Assembly (NCBI GenBank): GCA_963921825.1
Contig: OY997592.1
Location: 18,851,432-18,915,431, forward strand
Origin: Erodium maritimum
Lineage: Eukaryota; Streptophyta; Magnoliopsida; Geraniales; Geraniaceae
Length of the DNA stretch: 64,000 nt
Reading direction: 5' to 3'
How positions within the stretch are numbered: the stretch's first letter is position 1; each line of letters starts with the position of its first letter. This document shows, piece by piece, positions 22,560 to 37,217 of the stretch. The notes below the pieces were generated by a model that saw only the letters and a list, made by a program, of their open reading frames with translations, did not search any database and was not told the origin of the DNA. Both the position numbers and the translations under genes were made by a program.

Positions 22560-25500
22560 CCCATCATAGGACACATAGGGGGTTAGCACTTTTTTGGGCA
22601 CCAGATGTCCAAGTGGATATTAGGGACGTGCACAAAAGATATATTAATGCACTAGTTACCATTCTGGGAAGGGAGCCCTTTCAATTGACTAGAATCAATT
22701 GGGAATCTGACCAAATCAATAGCATCATGTGTGGACCAAACTCCGACACCTATGGCCATTGTTCTAAAAATCCCGACTGGGTGCCGCCTAGGCTCCCGCC
22801 TAGGCCTAGCCGCCTTGGCGTCTACGACAATTTTGCATAGTATACTGACTAAGTTAAAATAATTAGATGGTCATGTAGAGTTGATTGGTGTTGATGATAT
22901 TAGGGGTTGTGCTTCTAAGTTGTTTGGTGTTATTTTTTAGGCATATTAAAAATTTATCACCATTTTTAATATAACAAGTTCATATTTTATTTCTAATATA
23001 TCTATTAAAAATTTTAAAAATAGAAAAATACAAATCCGATTAATCCTCATCTAGTCCCCGATTAATCCCTGAAAGCCCTAACCGCCCGACTAGCGCCTAG
23101 CGATTTTTAGAACCTTGCCTATGGCACCAAGATACAATGATACTGGTCCTCATAGGGGACATCAAGGCCATCTTGGCCCAAGGAGAAACTCGAGGTGGAA
23201 ATACATATCCAAAGAATCTTGTCGCGAATTTTAAAGAACTCAACGAGGACATCGACGTCTTTATATGTGTCTAGAAGGACTCCAATATACTTGGTTCTAA
23301 CGGCGTAGTAGAGGTCCAAAAATTGTGACTACACTAGACCGAGCATTGATATATGGGGACCTGGCACTAGAAGTTCCACCTCCCCGTTTGATTAATACAT
23401 GAATGTCCACTTCGGATCATTACCCCCTTCTCCTAACCCTAGAACCATTGACTTGTACACCTCAAGCAACAAGATTCATATTTGAGTCTAACTGGACGAA
23501 GGAACTAGAGTGTAGTGATAATGTCAGAGGAGCTTGGGAGGGCCCATCACTAGATACCATTGGTAATAAGACCACTCGAATAGATGTAGCACTCCAACCA
23601 TGGGGAAAATATGTTTATCGTTCCACACTGAAACCAATCAAATGGTGTCAACGTTAGATCGCTACTTTGAATGGCCAAACGGACAGAGAAGGGGTGCACC
23701 GCCGGGAGGCTTTCCAAATCCAATATGAAACAGCTTTGGCGCATGCGTTTTGGAAACAAAAAGCCATGCACCACTAGCTTACGGAGGGGGATAGAAACAT
23801 GAAATTCTTCCATGCAACGGCCTCATTTAGAAGATGAATAAACCAAATCGGCTCCTTACAAGATGATCAGGGTAGCACTGTCACATGGGAGTCGGGAATT
23901 GATGTTCTCCTTTCCACATACTTCAAACAACTATTCACTACCTCGAGGGTCTTTCTTTAGGACATGAATCTCCGTATTCGAACAAAGATTATTACTGGGA
24001 AAAATCAGCTATTGACATCGATGATAACTGAGGAGGCAGTCACACAGGCAGTCTTCCAAATGGGATATGACAAAGTACCATGCTCGGAAGGCCTCAACCC
24101 CAAATTCTACCAATTTTATTGTCCAACCCTAGCGTCAGCGGTTACGACCATTGTTTAGTAAATCATAGGAGGTGGGGAACTTCAAGGAGGAATCAATGAC
24201 ACCTCAATTGTCCTTATACCTAAATTACCAAGCCCCCAAATGGTAAAAATCTCCACCCGATAGCCTCATGTAATGTTATCTTCCACATCTTCTCCAAGGT
24301 CTTGGCCAAAAGACGTAAAGTCCATATCCTAATATCATATCCCCTACTCAAGGAGCTTTCGTCTTAGGTAGGTCCATTAAGGAGAACATATTTATCTCCT
24401 TCGAGGTCATGCATTACATTCGACGCAAAACACAAGGGAATATAGGCTTTATGGCCCTCAAGCTAGATATGAGCAAAGCCTACGACATGGTATAATGGCC
24501 TTTTACTCTGAAGATGACGCGGAAATTGGGTTTTTGGAACAGTGGACGAAGTTGATGACGGTTTGCATGAGACATTTTCATACCAAATTGCAAACAAAGG
24601 GAAAACACTGGACCCTATCATACCGATACAAGGTATTCTTCAGGGAGATCCTCCGTCTCCTTACCTTTTCCTCTTTTGTGGGGAAGGTGTATCTCGATTA
24701 ATCGAACAAGCCTAAAGAGGAGGCCAGCTCCATGGGTGCTGGTAGCGAGAAGGGGTCCTATGATTACACATATGTTTTTGGCGAATGACTGCTATATTTT
24801 CAGCAAAAATAAATTACCAAAGAGGACACACAGGTCCACGATCTAATCACAAGGTTTGGTGCCTGGTCGGGTTAGGTTCTTAGCCCCCACGGATACACGA
24901 ACCCGACAAGCCTTCTCTCAAATACTCAATGTACCTGAAACTAAAGAGGCCTCTATGTATCTGGGAGTGCCGAAAATGGTTGGGAGAAGCAGAACATGTA
25001 GCATCGCCTACTTGGGGTATAAAGTTATAAAGCGCATATGCTCTTAAGATGGAAAACTCCTCTCCCCGGTAGGACGAGAAGTGATGAATATGTTCATATC
25101 TTCTCTCACAAATTATTATGTTACGTCCATCTTTTCGAGTATCAAGGTCTATAATCGAAAAGATCAATGTGGCCTTAGCTCAATTTTGGTGGGGTGCAAT
25201 GATGGACAAGAAACATGCAATCATATGGCAGGACTGGCACAAGTTGTGCCAACCAAAGGATACTAGTGGAATGGAATTTAGGGATCTTCAGGATGCGAAT
25301 ACGGCCCTCCTTGGAAAAATGGCTTGGAACCTCATTACTCACCCCCACTAATTGGTTGCTCTCCTGGTAAAACCTCGCTATTATCCATATGGAGACTTTC
25401 AAACAACTACATGGGGCTAAAACCCAACCTATATTTAGACAAGCATTCGGGCTACCCAAGTACTCATCAGATCCGGTATGCACTGCACGATAGGGGATGG

Positions 25501-26760
25501 TCATACCACTCATATCCTCCATACACTATGGATGACCACGCAAGACTTGTACAACCACACATCCTCTCCAGCGCTTGAGGGTCTCATGGTCAACTTGTTA
25601 ATACTTCCCAACCCGAGAAGGTGGAATACTCCTCACACTATATGAGCCATTCTCTCTACGAGATCAAGAAGCCATTTTGGCCACCCCCTATGGGCCACTC
25701 GAGCCCATGATACTTGGTACTGGGTGGATGATCCTAGATGTCACTAATCTACAAAGGCAGGAAAGTGTACCTTAAGGCCACGTCTGGTGGCCACCCTCAA
25801 TACTCCTCCAATATTGTCTACCATTTTGAACCTCCAAGTTCAACTCTTCATTTGGCGTGTTCTCACAGGTACCCTACAAGTGGGGGCAATATTTGTAGGA
25901 TTTTTTGTTCCGATGTCACCACTTTTCCCTATTTGTTATCAACACCCGGAGACTGCGGAACATCTCTTTATACACTACAAATTTGCCAAGGAATGATGGG
26001 CCAAAATGGGTGATCTGCCCTCAATATCTCTAACCACTACCTTTGTCACTTGGTGGTCGCAATGGGCCCAGCAACAAAATCCAGACCTAATTACGAAGAT
26101 CTCTATTGGTATTTGGGAAATATGGAAGGAAAGAAACAACTGGGTTAGGAACGAAGTCCAACCTTCACCATTGACGCTATCTATCCAAGCGAATGAACAC
26201 ATTCGAATCTGGTGGGAGGCACTTCTCAACCCCCCCTACCACGAGAAGATTCATACCGGCCAAGGGACACCATCTAGACATCCCCCCCCCACCCCCCCAC
26301 CTACCCCACACCTACACACACCTGTTAGGCTACAAAGTCATTAATGAGGGCGAGACAATTTTCAAAGACCAAGACAAATTAGGTTAGAGGGTCATATGTC
26401 GAACAATTTTGGGGATGGTTCATGAGATGGGTAATGGAATAGTTCTTGGAGCTTAGGACCCCATGCTTATCAAATCCTTTGCTATAACAATGACATTGGC
26501 CCTGGCCCTGGCTCTAGTCCGTCAATAGAATCGGGTACATCATTAAGACTAATGCACTTAGTGTGGTCACCCTTAGTTAGTTGCCTACCATCCCCCCCTC
26601 TCTCCGGTGGGTAGTATCATTCAGGATATTCAACTCTTGCTATAATAAGTCGAGTAATCTAAACTCGAGTTTGTGAAAAGATCAGCAAACAAAGCAACTC
26701 ACTGGTTACCTAGAAATGTCTGTTTTTTGTCTACTCTCCCGTTCGCCTTACATTATATTA
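22560..26760 (+). pseudogene. LINE C ORF2, decayed
   Basis: The family role is target-primed reverse transcription. Blocks seen: THRGLALFWAPDVQVDIRDV (22590 on); after the MITE, LIGDIKAILAQGETRG (near 23140); TSDHYPLLLTLEP (23405); EEAVTQAVFQMGYDKVP and EGLNPKFYQF (24015-24115); DTSIVLIPK (24198); the RT active-site region THMFLANDCYIF (near 24766-24801), where the first Asp of the expected A-D-D is Asn; ASMYLGVPKMVGRSR (24950); GMEFRDLQDANTALLGKMAW (25270); LFIWRVLTGTL and HPETAEHLFIHYKFAKE (zf-RVT, 25837-25990, first Cys pair weak); GIWEIWKERNNW (26110); LSPVGSIIQDI and LEFVKRSANKATHWL (RNase H). Numerous stops and frameshifts. Confidence 0.85.
22757..23117. mobile_element. hAT-type MITE, 361 bp, target duplication CCTATGGC
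   Basis: It starts CATTGTTCTAAAAATC and ends GATTTTTAGAACCTTG, giving an imperfect terminal inverted repeat with the perfect core GTTCTAAAAATC. The eight bases on each side (22749-22756 and 23118-23125) are both CCTATGGC, the duplication length of hAT elements. Subterminal GCCTAGGC-type motifs near each end are partly inverted. There is no coding capacity. It sits inside the endonuclease part of LINE C, so it is younger than that LINE. Confidence 0.93.
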
Positions 26761-26804
26761 TTGCAATGGACAATTAATAAATTCTCTCTGTATACTAAAA
26801 AAAA

Positions 26805-27299
26805 GCAACTTCATTATATTTTTTGTAACTAATGTTAATATATCTAAAAAATTAAGTATTTAAATATACATTTTCTTTACACTTATCTCCTTCCCGATCA
26901 TGGTTTGCAGCAGGAAATTAAGTATATCCGAAATCATGATGATGACAAATAAGAAAATCGCATTATCATGAATTTATATGCAAGTCGTAATGAAGTGAAG
27001 AAGTATTGTAGAGTAATCAAAAGCGGTAAAAAGTGAAATAAAGATGAATTTGTTTTTGGTGTCACATGTGTTGTGTATGTTATATATGAAGGATTCAACA
27101 ACCCACAAAAGATTTAAAGGAAGAAAGCTCCACCAATACCAGGACTGGCAAGAAGAGTCTAGAAGTTTCCACGTCAGACGACCACATCTCTGCCAACCCT
27201 ACTCGTCAAACAAAAGACAAACCATGTTATCACCTAAAGCTATAGCCAGCATCAATATTTAATTATAATTTACATATAAAACTTTAGGAGACTGAGTGC
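26805..27299 (+). promoter_or_regulatory. Upstream region of the carboxypeptidase gene
   Basis: The interval between the LINE C tail and the TATA box is AT-rich. The reading frame at 27044-27262 has no recognisable domain. The gene's proximal promoter should lie here. CACGTCAG at 27170 is an ACGT-core motif, but one short match proves nothing. Confidence 0.4.
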
Positions 27300-27310
27300 T
27301 ATATATATCC
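27300..27310 (+). promoter_or_regulatory. TATA box of the carboxypeptidase gene
   Basis: TATATATATCC lies about 55 bases before the ATG, placing transcription start near 27330 and giving a short 5' leader. Confidence 0.6.
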
Positions 27311-27360
27311 ACACGAGCTCTTCTTGTGTTCCATTCATCGACACTAGAACTACAAAAAGA

Positions 27361-30192
<2,832 letters not shown>

Positions 30193-30296
30193 TTATGAGC
30201 ACCTTCACGTATACTATATTATATATACTCCTAGTTTTGTTATGCTTACTGTTCACTATTCACTATTCACATATATATATATATGGAGAATTGTAC

Positions 30297-30302
30297 AATA
30301 AA
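30297..30302 (+). terminator. Polyadenylation signal of the carboxypeptidase gene
   Basis: AATAAA lies 105 bases after the TAA stop, downstream of an AT-rich 3' leader. It is a plausible near-upstream element; plant signals are loose. Confidence 0.5.
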
Positions 30303-30989
30303 GAACATGTACTGGCGGCCCTGCCTAGAGATACAATATATTATCTCTGCACATCTATGATCGATGTGCTGCCAAAAATGTAAGAGATACTAAATTCAGA
30401 GCAAACCTGTCTGGATCTGGAGTTATCGTTGCAGATTAATGGAGGAGTATCATGTATGTATGATTATGTAACAAAACTAATAACTTGGAAGCAGAAACAG
30501 AATATGTCTTGTCCGGACAATCAGCTTATTAGTTAATGAATATGTCTTGAGCAAAGAGCAGAGGGAAAAGAAATAACTCAGTAGGCTAGAGGTGTGATTC
30601 TAATTAAGGAGTAAAACTCAATCTCAACAACTCTCTTCTCGTAAAGTCCAATAATTATAGTTATATTCCAAAGACGTCCTCATATACGAGTCTGTTTACA
30701 GGTTTCAAGGTAAATTATTTAAAAGACCATAAGAGTCCATTGAAAAACGTTATAAGGGCTGACCAATTACGAAAAACTAGATAAACAGAGAAGATAATAT
30801 TACTTTATTTTTATAGATAGTGAGGTTTGAACACGGGTCCGTAAGGTACGAAGTTCTGACATATTACAGAATCGATTTAATTAAAAGCTCAAGCCCATAG
30901 TTATGCTCAACCATAGTTATATTCTAACACATCGATCAACGATCTACTTCACACCTTCTTTCATTCTAATTCTACAGTTAGATTCCAAT
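30303..30989. other. Unassigned AT-rich stretch downstream of the gene
   Basis: No gene, paired repeat or RNA gene was recognised. Confidence 0.5.
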
Positions 30990-32560
30990 ATGTCTATTAA
31001 TCTTACCGTTTCAAAAAACAAATATATTAAAACCCATCTTTCAGAGGATGAAAGATGTGAACCACAGACAAAGCCCAAACAATAGCTAGCACCAAACTAG
31101 TTTTGGCCTAACACAACACCAAAGGACTAAACAAGTCTCAACCTCGACCTAGACAACCAATCCTACAAGTAAAAAACTAGTAGAACAAGGTGTAAAATAC
31201 CTGATTTTACAACCACTAAGCGTTTAACAATAGAATATAAAAAAAAAGTCTAGAACCTGGATTTTACAACCATAAAGCCCACAAAAATAAAAAAGGTCTA
31301 CAACCTAGATTTTCCAACCATTAAGCGCAAAAGAAACTTGTAATCGCCCAAACAAACGCCAAATATTATTATACACACTGACTCATTTGAGCTATCGACC
31401 TCTCACAATATGAGGAGGAGGACCCTTAATAAGCTGGCGGCCAACACTGCAAACAACAAAGGTAGATCCGATGGGAAATACGCACTAGAACTCACTGAAC
31501 CTAAAATCGAATTATTTAGTTTGTCAACCAAAGGGACAAAGGCCTGAACCACTCCCGACGGCCAACACCTACAAACGGGCGAGCCCTAACCACCGAAGTA
31601 AAAGGAAACAAGAGATGAACAAACGTAAACCAATAATGTCCATGAGGGAAACACAAAACTTGGACAAGTAATAAGGGATACAAGTCGTCCTCACCCTGGA
31701 CAACCGCACCAAACGAGACCAATAACTAGACAGGGGTAGATCTCCGAGCATGTAACGTAACAAGACCAGATCCACAAAGATCAACACCTGAGAGGATGAA
31801 GAAACGCGTCCCAAAACTAGATCTAAAACGAGTCACGACCGCACACCCAACGGGGTCAACAAGAGGTAACGAACGACCGCGCGAGCCGATAGATCAGAGG
31901 GCCGACAGATATGTTAGGTACAACAAACCACACTAGATCGAAGAAAGTGAAGGCTTCACCGATGGCCATCACCACAAGTGCCGATGAAGGTGACCCGACC
32001 TTCCAAAACCTGTAAGAAGCCAACTCGAAACTTCGAACCAAGCGGCAGCCAAGCACGTCTCGGAGACAAAAAAAAACCTACTCAGACATAGTTGGACAAG
32101 GAGAACGGACGCCGGACCATGAATCAGCCAACATGACCGGATCTACTACAACCGATCTACCAGCACTCTCGGAGACACCAACAACCACCGCCACACAGCT
32201 AGGTAAGGGAGGCCTGCGATCAGGTTACCTACGTCGAAACCATATTTCTGAAGGAAAACTAAATCTGGTAGTGCCCCGTGAGCGTACTATGGACTACAGT
32301 AGGGTGAAGAGAGACGAGAGTTGATGTCAGAGATCATAGAAGCCACAGAGAACACCACCAACGAGAAAATGAAGAAGGGACTTCACGAGTAAGCAAGTGG
32401 GGGAAGAAGGAATGGAGTGGGGAGGCCGCCACTGGTTATTACCATGGACTAAGGCCACAGACATCACCGATAAAGGAGAAGGTGAAGAGGAGGTGACACC
32501 TTTTATCTAATTTCTTGAGGTCCATAATCTTCCAATGTGGAAGCTCAAGTTGATGGGTGT
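30990..32560 (-). other. Retroelement-like block, family not identified
   Basis: Read on the minus strand, the block is T/G-rich with scattered open frames (32056-31856, 31814-31569, 31722-31516) in a GC-richer 5' part, and an AT-rich 3' part ending AATATATTTGTTTTTTGAAA. The layout resembles the non-autonomous retroposons at 44067 and 46002, but no convincing target-site duplication was found and no domain is recognised. Identification is open. Confidence 0.3.
31190..31335. repeat. Three imperfect tandem units of about 60 bp
   Basis: Each unit contains a variant of CCTGGATTTTACAACCA followed by TAAGC or AAAGC (cores near 31200, 31256 and 31311). They lie in the 3' part of the unidentified minus-strand block. 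Confidence 0.7.
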
Positions 32561-32753
32561 GGCACTCCAGGTGCATATCAAATTTTCACTAAATCCGTAG
32601 TGTGGAACATATCAATTCATGTAAACAAAGCTTATTAAGCTAGGCTAGAATTTCAGTACAAGTCAACTACTCAAATTTCAAAATAACTAAACAAGAAAAA
32701 GACTAATAAACAACATAAATAAATGTTAGCGTAGAACAAAAGAAACCATGTCT

Positions 32754-32866
32754 GTCCTTGAGGTCACAGGTTCGAATCCCAGTGGATACACTCGTTTGAG
32801 AACACATGTGGGTTATGTGTTAAATTAAGTTACAATAGGATTTTTTTGTATTTCTCTTTGATAAAA
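32754..32866 (+). mobile_element. 5'-truncated tRNA-derived SINE
   Basis: A pol III B box, GGTTCGAATCC, is at 32769-32779 in a tRNA-like context (CACAGGTTCGAATCCCAGTG). A short T-rich body ends GATAAAA. Flanks AAACCATGTCT (32743-32753) and AAAACATGTCT (32867-32877) differ at one base and look like a target-site duplication. No A box is present, so the copy lacks its 5' end and internal promoter. Confidence 0.65.
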
Positions 32867-32877
32867 AAAACATGTCT

Positions 32878-33286
32878 AGACAAAGATAACTTAAACCATT
32901 AAATATTATGAAGCAATACATACGATAATCATTTTTTGGGAATTTGAGACCAAGATTTTTGTATGTATTTTGGACTGAATTTGCAAAGATAATATGACCT
33001 ATTGTTTTTAGCTAACGGAGAAATTTTATTAATGTAAGAGGGTCGAAATAATGTTACATGAGTGGAAATACTTAAAAATAACGAGATATAGTTTTGATGA
33101 CTGTCGAAACACTGATCTCATAGCTAAAAGCCTGGTATATGCTAGGGAAAAGTTAGGGGGTTGTTCCTTATTCCAGTTGTTCTTGGCGATGTATATCCTT
33201 AGATCATTACCCGTCTCGACTTGACCATTTATGTTGTGTCGCAACAACCGGGCAAGTAGTATGCTAGGGAAATGAGGAAAGCAGAG
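32878..33286. other. Unassigned stretch
   Basis: The minus-strand frame at 33029-33322 shows no domain and runs into LTR sequence; no other feature was recognised. Confidence 0.45.
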
Positions 33287-34226
33287 TGTTAGTCTTAGTG
33301 CTCGTAGTTCAATCGTAAACATCCAAATGTATATATCATCGTTACCAATAAAAGTAAAGTGGCTTTATGTATTACTTATGTGTTGGAGCAATATATCGAT
33401 GTGTGTTCTAATCTATGCCCACCATGTGAAGTAGAACCATAGATCGAGATAGACCATAATCGATGGGTCCCTAGTCAACAAAGCTTCACTAGAAGCGGCT
33501 AGTATGAAAGATGGCTCTTCATGGCTTACATTCTATTTAGTCATTGAAATGGGATTACAGAGTCTGATCACAGATATCATGTGGGACATGATATTGGACG
33601 ACCCGAGAAGAATATGTGTCATAGATCAAGTCATGAACATATTCATTCTCGTAGTTTGTCATGTATCATAAACAAATGAGTTTGACTTGAGCCCAACATT
33701 ACTTGTGATAGGGTTTCCATAACGGTCGGGATTGGCTTGGGGACGGACTGAATGAGTGACACGAAAGATGGCTAAGGGATTTATCCCTCATACTATGGTA
33801 TGGGAAAGATATCAGTTCTCGGCCGCTTGATCTAGAGTGACTGAAAGAAAATCGTGGTCATACACCTAATACTGGGTATCATAAATTCAATCATCTCACA
33901 TATAAACGAACAATGATTGAGAATAATAAGGATGATGGTTCTATGCCTTAACTCAATCAGGATATCTATAGATAAAAGGATAACGACATAAACGACAGAA
34001 ATGTTAGAATCGACAAGATCTATTCGTTATGTAGTGTCAGGCAATACTAAAGTCTCGTTAGTCGCCAGTTATGTAGGATCAAGTATATGGGATTTTACGT
34101 TGATCTACCGACATGCACAAACCTAAGGGTCACACCAGAGGATGGAACTCATTAACACACTGATGGAGAATGGCTAAGCGGAAGTTGTCACGGAACATGA
34201 CCAAAACTGGGTTTTGGGTCAAGTGA
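33287..34226. mobile_element. Truncated LTR 3 (family L1)
   Basis: It starts TGTTAGTCTTAGTGCTCG and aligns with the first 940 or so bases of LTR 1, up to AACTGGGTTTTGGGTCA (about 34206-34222). Similarity then ends abruptly, and antisense Copia coding sequence begins within a few bases. The CCAACA terminus is missing, so no target-site duplication can be read. Confidence 0.82.
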
Positions 34227-34227
34227 C

Positions 34228-34467
34228 GTGAAGTTTCTCTAAGATCTTAGAGGTCGCAAGATGTTGGAACATCTTGTCTGACATCTTGATCTGTATGCCA
34301 ATTTTGCAATCACTACAGATTTTTCCTTCTCGGATCTTGAGGTCTGGTACTCCTACGATGGCCTCTTCTACAATGATCCTTTGCATGCTTTTCAAAGTTA
34401 GATGCCCAAGATTTTGGTACCATATCTCTACTTCATCTCCTTCTCTATAATTCTCTATTATGCACAC
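34228..34467 (-). pseudogene. Copia polyprotein fragment, GAG-pre-integrase domain
   Basis: The minus-strand frame reads WYQNLGHLTLKSMQRIIVEE, then EGKICSDCKIGIQIKMSDK, the zinc-binding spacer before Copia integrase (normally W-H-x-R-L-G-H and C-x-x-C). The first His is Tyr here. The frame ends at the junction with LTR 3, so the integrase core is missing. Pol is otherwise absent. Confidence 0.8.
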
Positions 34468-35889
34468 ACAAAATTTATCCCTTTAGAATCACACCGCGTA
34501 GAGTGGGTGGCTAGATCTGATACAAATTGAAGTTCTTGTTAAGTACAGTAGGAAGAGGTCTTCCAATAAGTTAAGACTAGTTGACTGGCATCTTGCTATA
34601 GAACATAATGGGTATAATCAATAAAACATGAAATACACGAAGACACACTAGTTGGTTACCCAATTCGGTGCATCATCACCTACGTTTGGGGAATTTTGCT
34701 AGTGGAAAGGTTTCACTATTTGTATATAATGAAAACATACAAGTTCAGATCCTCCATACCAAACATATTCTACTGTTACAACTGCAAACCTATCTCAAGG
34801 TCTCTCCCTGAATCCAATAGGCACTCTTGATTCCACTCTACGAGCCCTTACCGTCTCGAAGTAGCCTTGCGGTCTTTAAAGGTTGATCGTGACACTTCGA
34901 TCACGCGAACACAACTCAAAACAACTCATCACTCTTCAGTTACAAATCGAGGATGAGAACGTCAATGTCCTTCTTCGTTCAATTCATTCAACCACTCGAC
35001 ACACTAATCCAGCACGTCTAAGAGCTCTGAAATCATGAACTAGGAATGACAAACAAAATAGTCTTTCACAAACAACAATAATGATCCACATATCATAACA
35101 ATGGCAATCAACAGCTAAGGGCGATACCCTATTCTTTTTATACCTGCTCCGTCTAATGTAGTCGTGCCTCCTTAGGATTTCTCAAATCTCAAAGTCACGG
35201 TCTAACTCAATCTCCAAGTTTCCATAACCTAAAACAATTCCTAAAGAAAATAGATCTTTAGAATAAAAGTCTCTTCGAGCTAGGAAATAATTCCAAAAAC
35301 GAATCTGATGCTTGGAATAGAAGTATCTTCAAAATAGGAAACATAAGATACTTATCGTTAAACTAGGACATGCACGCACAAGATATTCGTCAACTTGATC
35401 CGACATCTTGATGTATGTCAGCACGCAATCCAATCAGAACTCTGAATATCTTCTTGAGTTATATAGCTCCTACAGCTTGTAAACTTGCCTCCTAGGGTTT
35501 CACAATCGTTGGAGTCATGATCAAGCTAAATCTTTTTTTTTTCCTTGCACTAGAATCTTTTCTTAAATCGAAGAGATCACTATCGCAGAATATCTTCACT
35601 TTTAGTAAACAAATAAATCATACTTCTTAAATCGAATAAAAATCTTATGCATTAGTATCTTCGCGTTTAGGAAACGAATCTTACTTCCTAAAATAGATAA
35701 AACTCTATCGCATGAGTATATTCATGTTTAGGAAACAAATTTGTAGTACTGGATACACATAAGATGTCTGTAGACATCTAGGTTGACATCTTTTCTATCT
35801 TTGCTGTTGGGCACACACATGATATCTGATGACATCTTGGATAACATCTTGCTTGACACAAACATGGACAACCTAGATGTAACAACACT
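34468..35889 (-). mobile_element. Probable Copia LTR, minus strand
   Basis: On the minus strand a possible LTR start, TGTTGTTACATCTAGG, is at 35889. Near 34690-34640 the reading AACGTAGGTGATGATGCACC then GAATTGGGTAACC resembles a Copia LTR 3' end. The left flank then reaches the GAG-pre-integrase fragment within about 200 bases, so gag has been deleted. Short GACATCTTG-type words recur through the block. Boundaries are approximate and the assignment is partly inference. Confidence 0.45.
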
Positions 35890-35899
35890 TGTGTTCATA

Positions 35900-37166
35900 C
35901 GTCCTCTATGGGATTAGAGGAATCAAGGTGGCCTCACTAATGCTCTCGAACGCCCGATGGTGGGGCACCACCCGTGTCAAATCCTTGTTCACACCGAGGG
36001 ACAAAGCGGTTATCCGAGTTATTCCCATGTGTGTGTCTCACGCTAAGGACGCCTAGTACTAGGCGCTCGACCCAAAAGAAAGGTACTCCACTAAGGCTGG
36101 ATATCAAGCTCTACGATCATGAGGCAATCCTGCCCCAAGGACAAATCCATGGGACAGTATATGGCGTCTTCAAATTCAACCCAGAATCCGTATATATATT
36201 TTTGGAGACTCGTCATGGGATCCCTTCATGTGGTCGTGCATATGTGTACTTGGTTAGTTCTATTAGCCCTTAATTCCACATCCATTGTGTTCAGAATGAA
36301 ATCGTGGACCATCTCTTCATCCACTTCCCCTCTACACGTGATTATGGGCTCTACTCCTAACTAGGTGATAAGATCACCCTAAGGATTGCCATCGCCACGT
36401 GGTGGGACCAATGGGTACAAGGACAACCTTCGACAAAGATTTCAAAAATAGCGACGTGGCTTTAGTAGATTTGGAAATCCCGGAATGCTGAGTATGGTAA
36501 GGTACCAACCCTCCCTCACCAGCCTGTAATTAATGGTTCAAAGTCACATTCGAACATGGGAGGAGGCTATTGTCCAACCACCTCGGGGCTGCCGGCCTCC
36601 ACACACCCTAGGAGACACGGTTTAGAAACTTTGCAACCTCCCCCCCCCCCCCCAACGCCCCGCCCCGCAAGATGCATTATAATTATTATTAACGTAGATG
36701 GGGCGGTATTGAAAGAGACGGACTAGTCGGGGTAGGAATTTATCTAGTAGTCCGACACATGGATTGTACTAAAGGAGGGGAACATGATGATTCCAGACAC
36801 TTGACACCCAAGCATTATTGAAGCCTATGTTATTTCGGTACTCTCGCTATGGCATGGGCCTGGAAGTTGAAAAGGACTATCCTGTGCACTAATGCCCAGG
36901 GAATCATGCATCTCATCTCGGCCTCTCAGCTGCACCTATCTCCGGTTGACAATATCATCAGGGACATCAAATTCATACTTTTTTTAATCGAGGATACCAA
37001 CCTCGATTTGTGAAAAGATCATCGAACAAGGTATCCCAATGGCTAGTTAGGGAAGCCTACTCTACACCTATTCTAATGTGGTCCGTGTCTCCACTATTAG
37101 ATGCCCTCGTTTGTATTATTCAATCAATAAATTTATAACACGTGATTTCTATGCTAAAATAACAGA
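35900..37166 (+). pseudogene. LINE D ORF2 3' fragment (pre-zinc, zf-RVT, RNase H traces)
   Basis: The plus-strand frame has SLFTPRDKAVIRVIPM (near 35970-36025) and the KGRYSTKAGYQ-type block as KERYSTKAGYQAL (36078-36115), then IQPRIRIYFWRLVMGSLHV (36170-36230). RNase H traces (SPVDNIIRDIKFIL) occur near 36940-36985. The 3' end reads CAATCAATAAATTTATAAC (37120-37140), like LINE C. A C-homopolymer lies at 36637-36651. It starts beside the Copia LTR boundary at 35889. Confidence 0.75.
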
Positions 37167-37217
37167 AAACTTCAATACATAAAATTATTTCCATTGAGTT
37201 GACCATAATATTAAGAA

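Larger units (their letters stand above)
22540..26804 (+). mobile_element. LINE C: L1-type element with RNase H, carrying a hAT MITE
   Basis: Plus-strand blocks run from endonuclease (from about 22575) through RT and zf-RVT to RNase H (26500-26740). The 3' end is CAATTAATAAATTC followed by an A8 tract (26797-26804). LINEs A and D have similar 3' sequences. A MITE interrupts the endonuclease region at 22757-23117. The 5' boundary is approximate. Confidence 0.82.

Noticed and set aside
32769..32779. B box as part of a functional tRNA gene
   Set aside because: No A box, no acceptor stem or anticodon arm; flanking direct repeats fit a truncated SINE.
36637..36651. C homopolymer as a functional signal
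   Set aside because: A plain mononucleotide run in a decayed LINE tail, and a place where sequencing length errors are likely.
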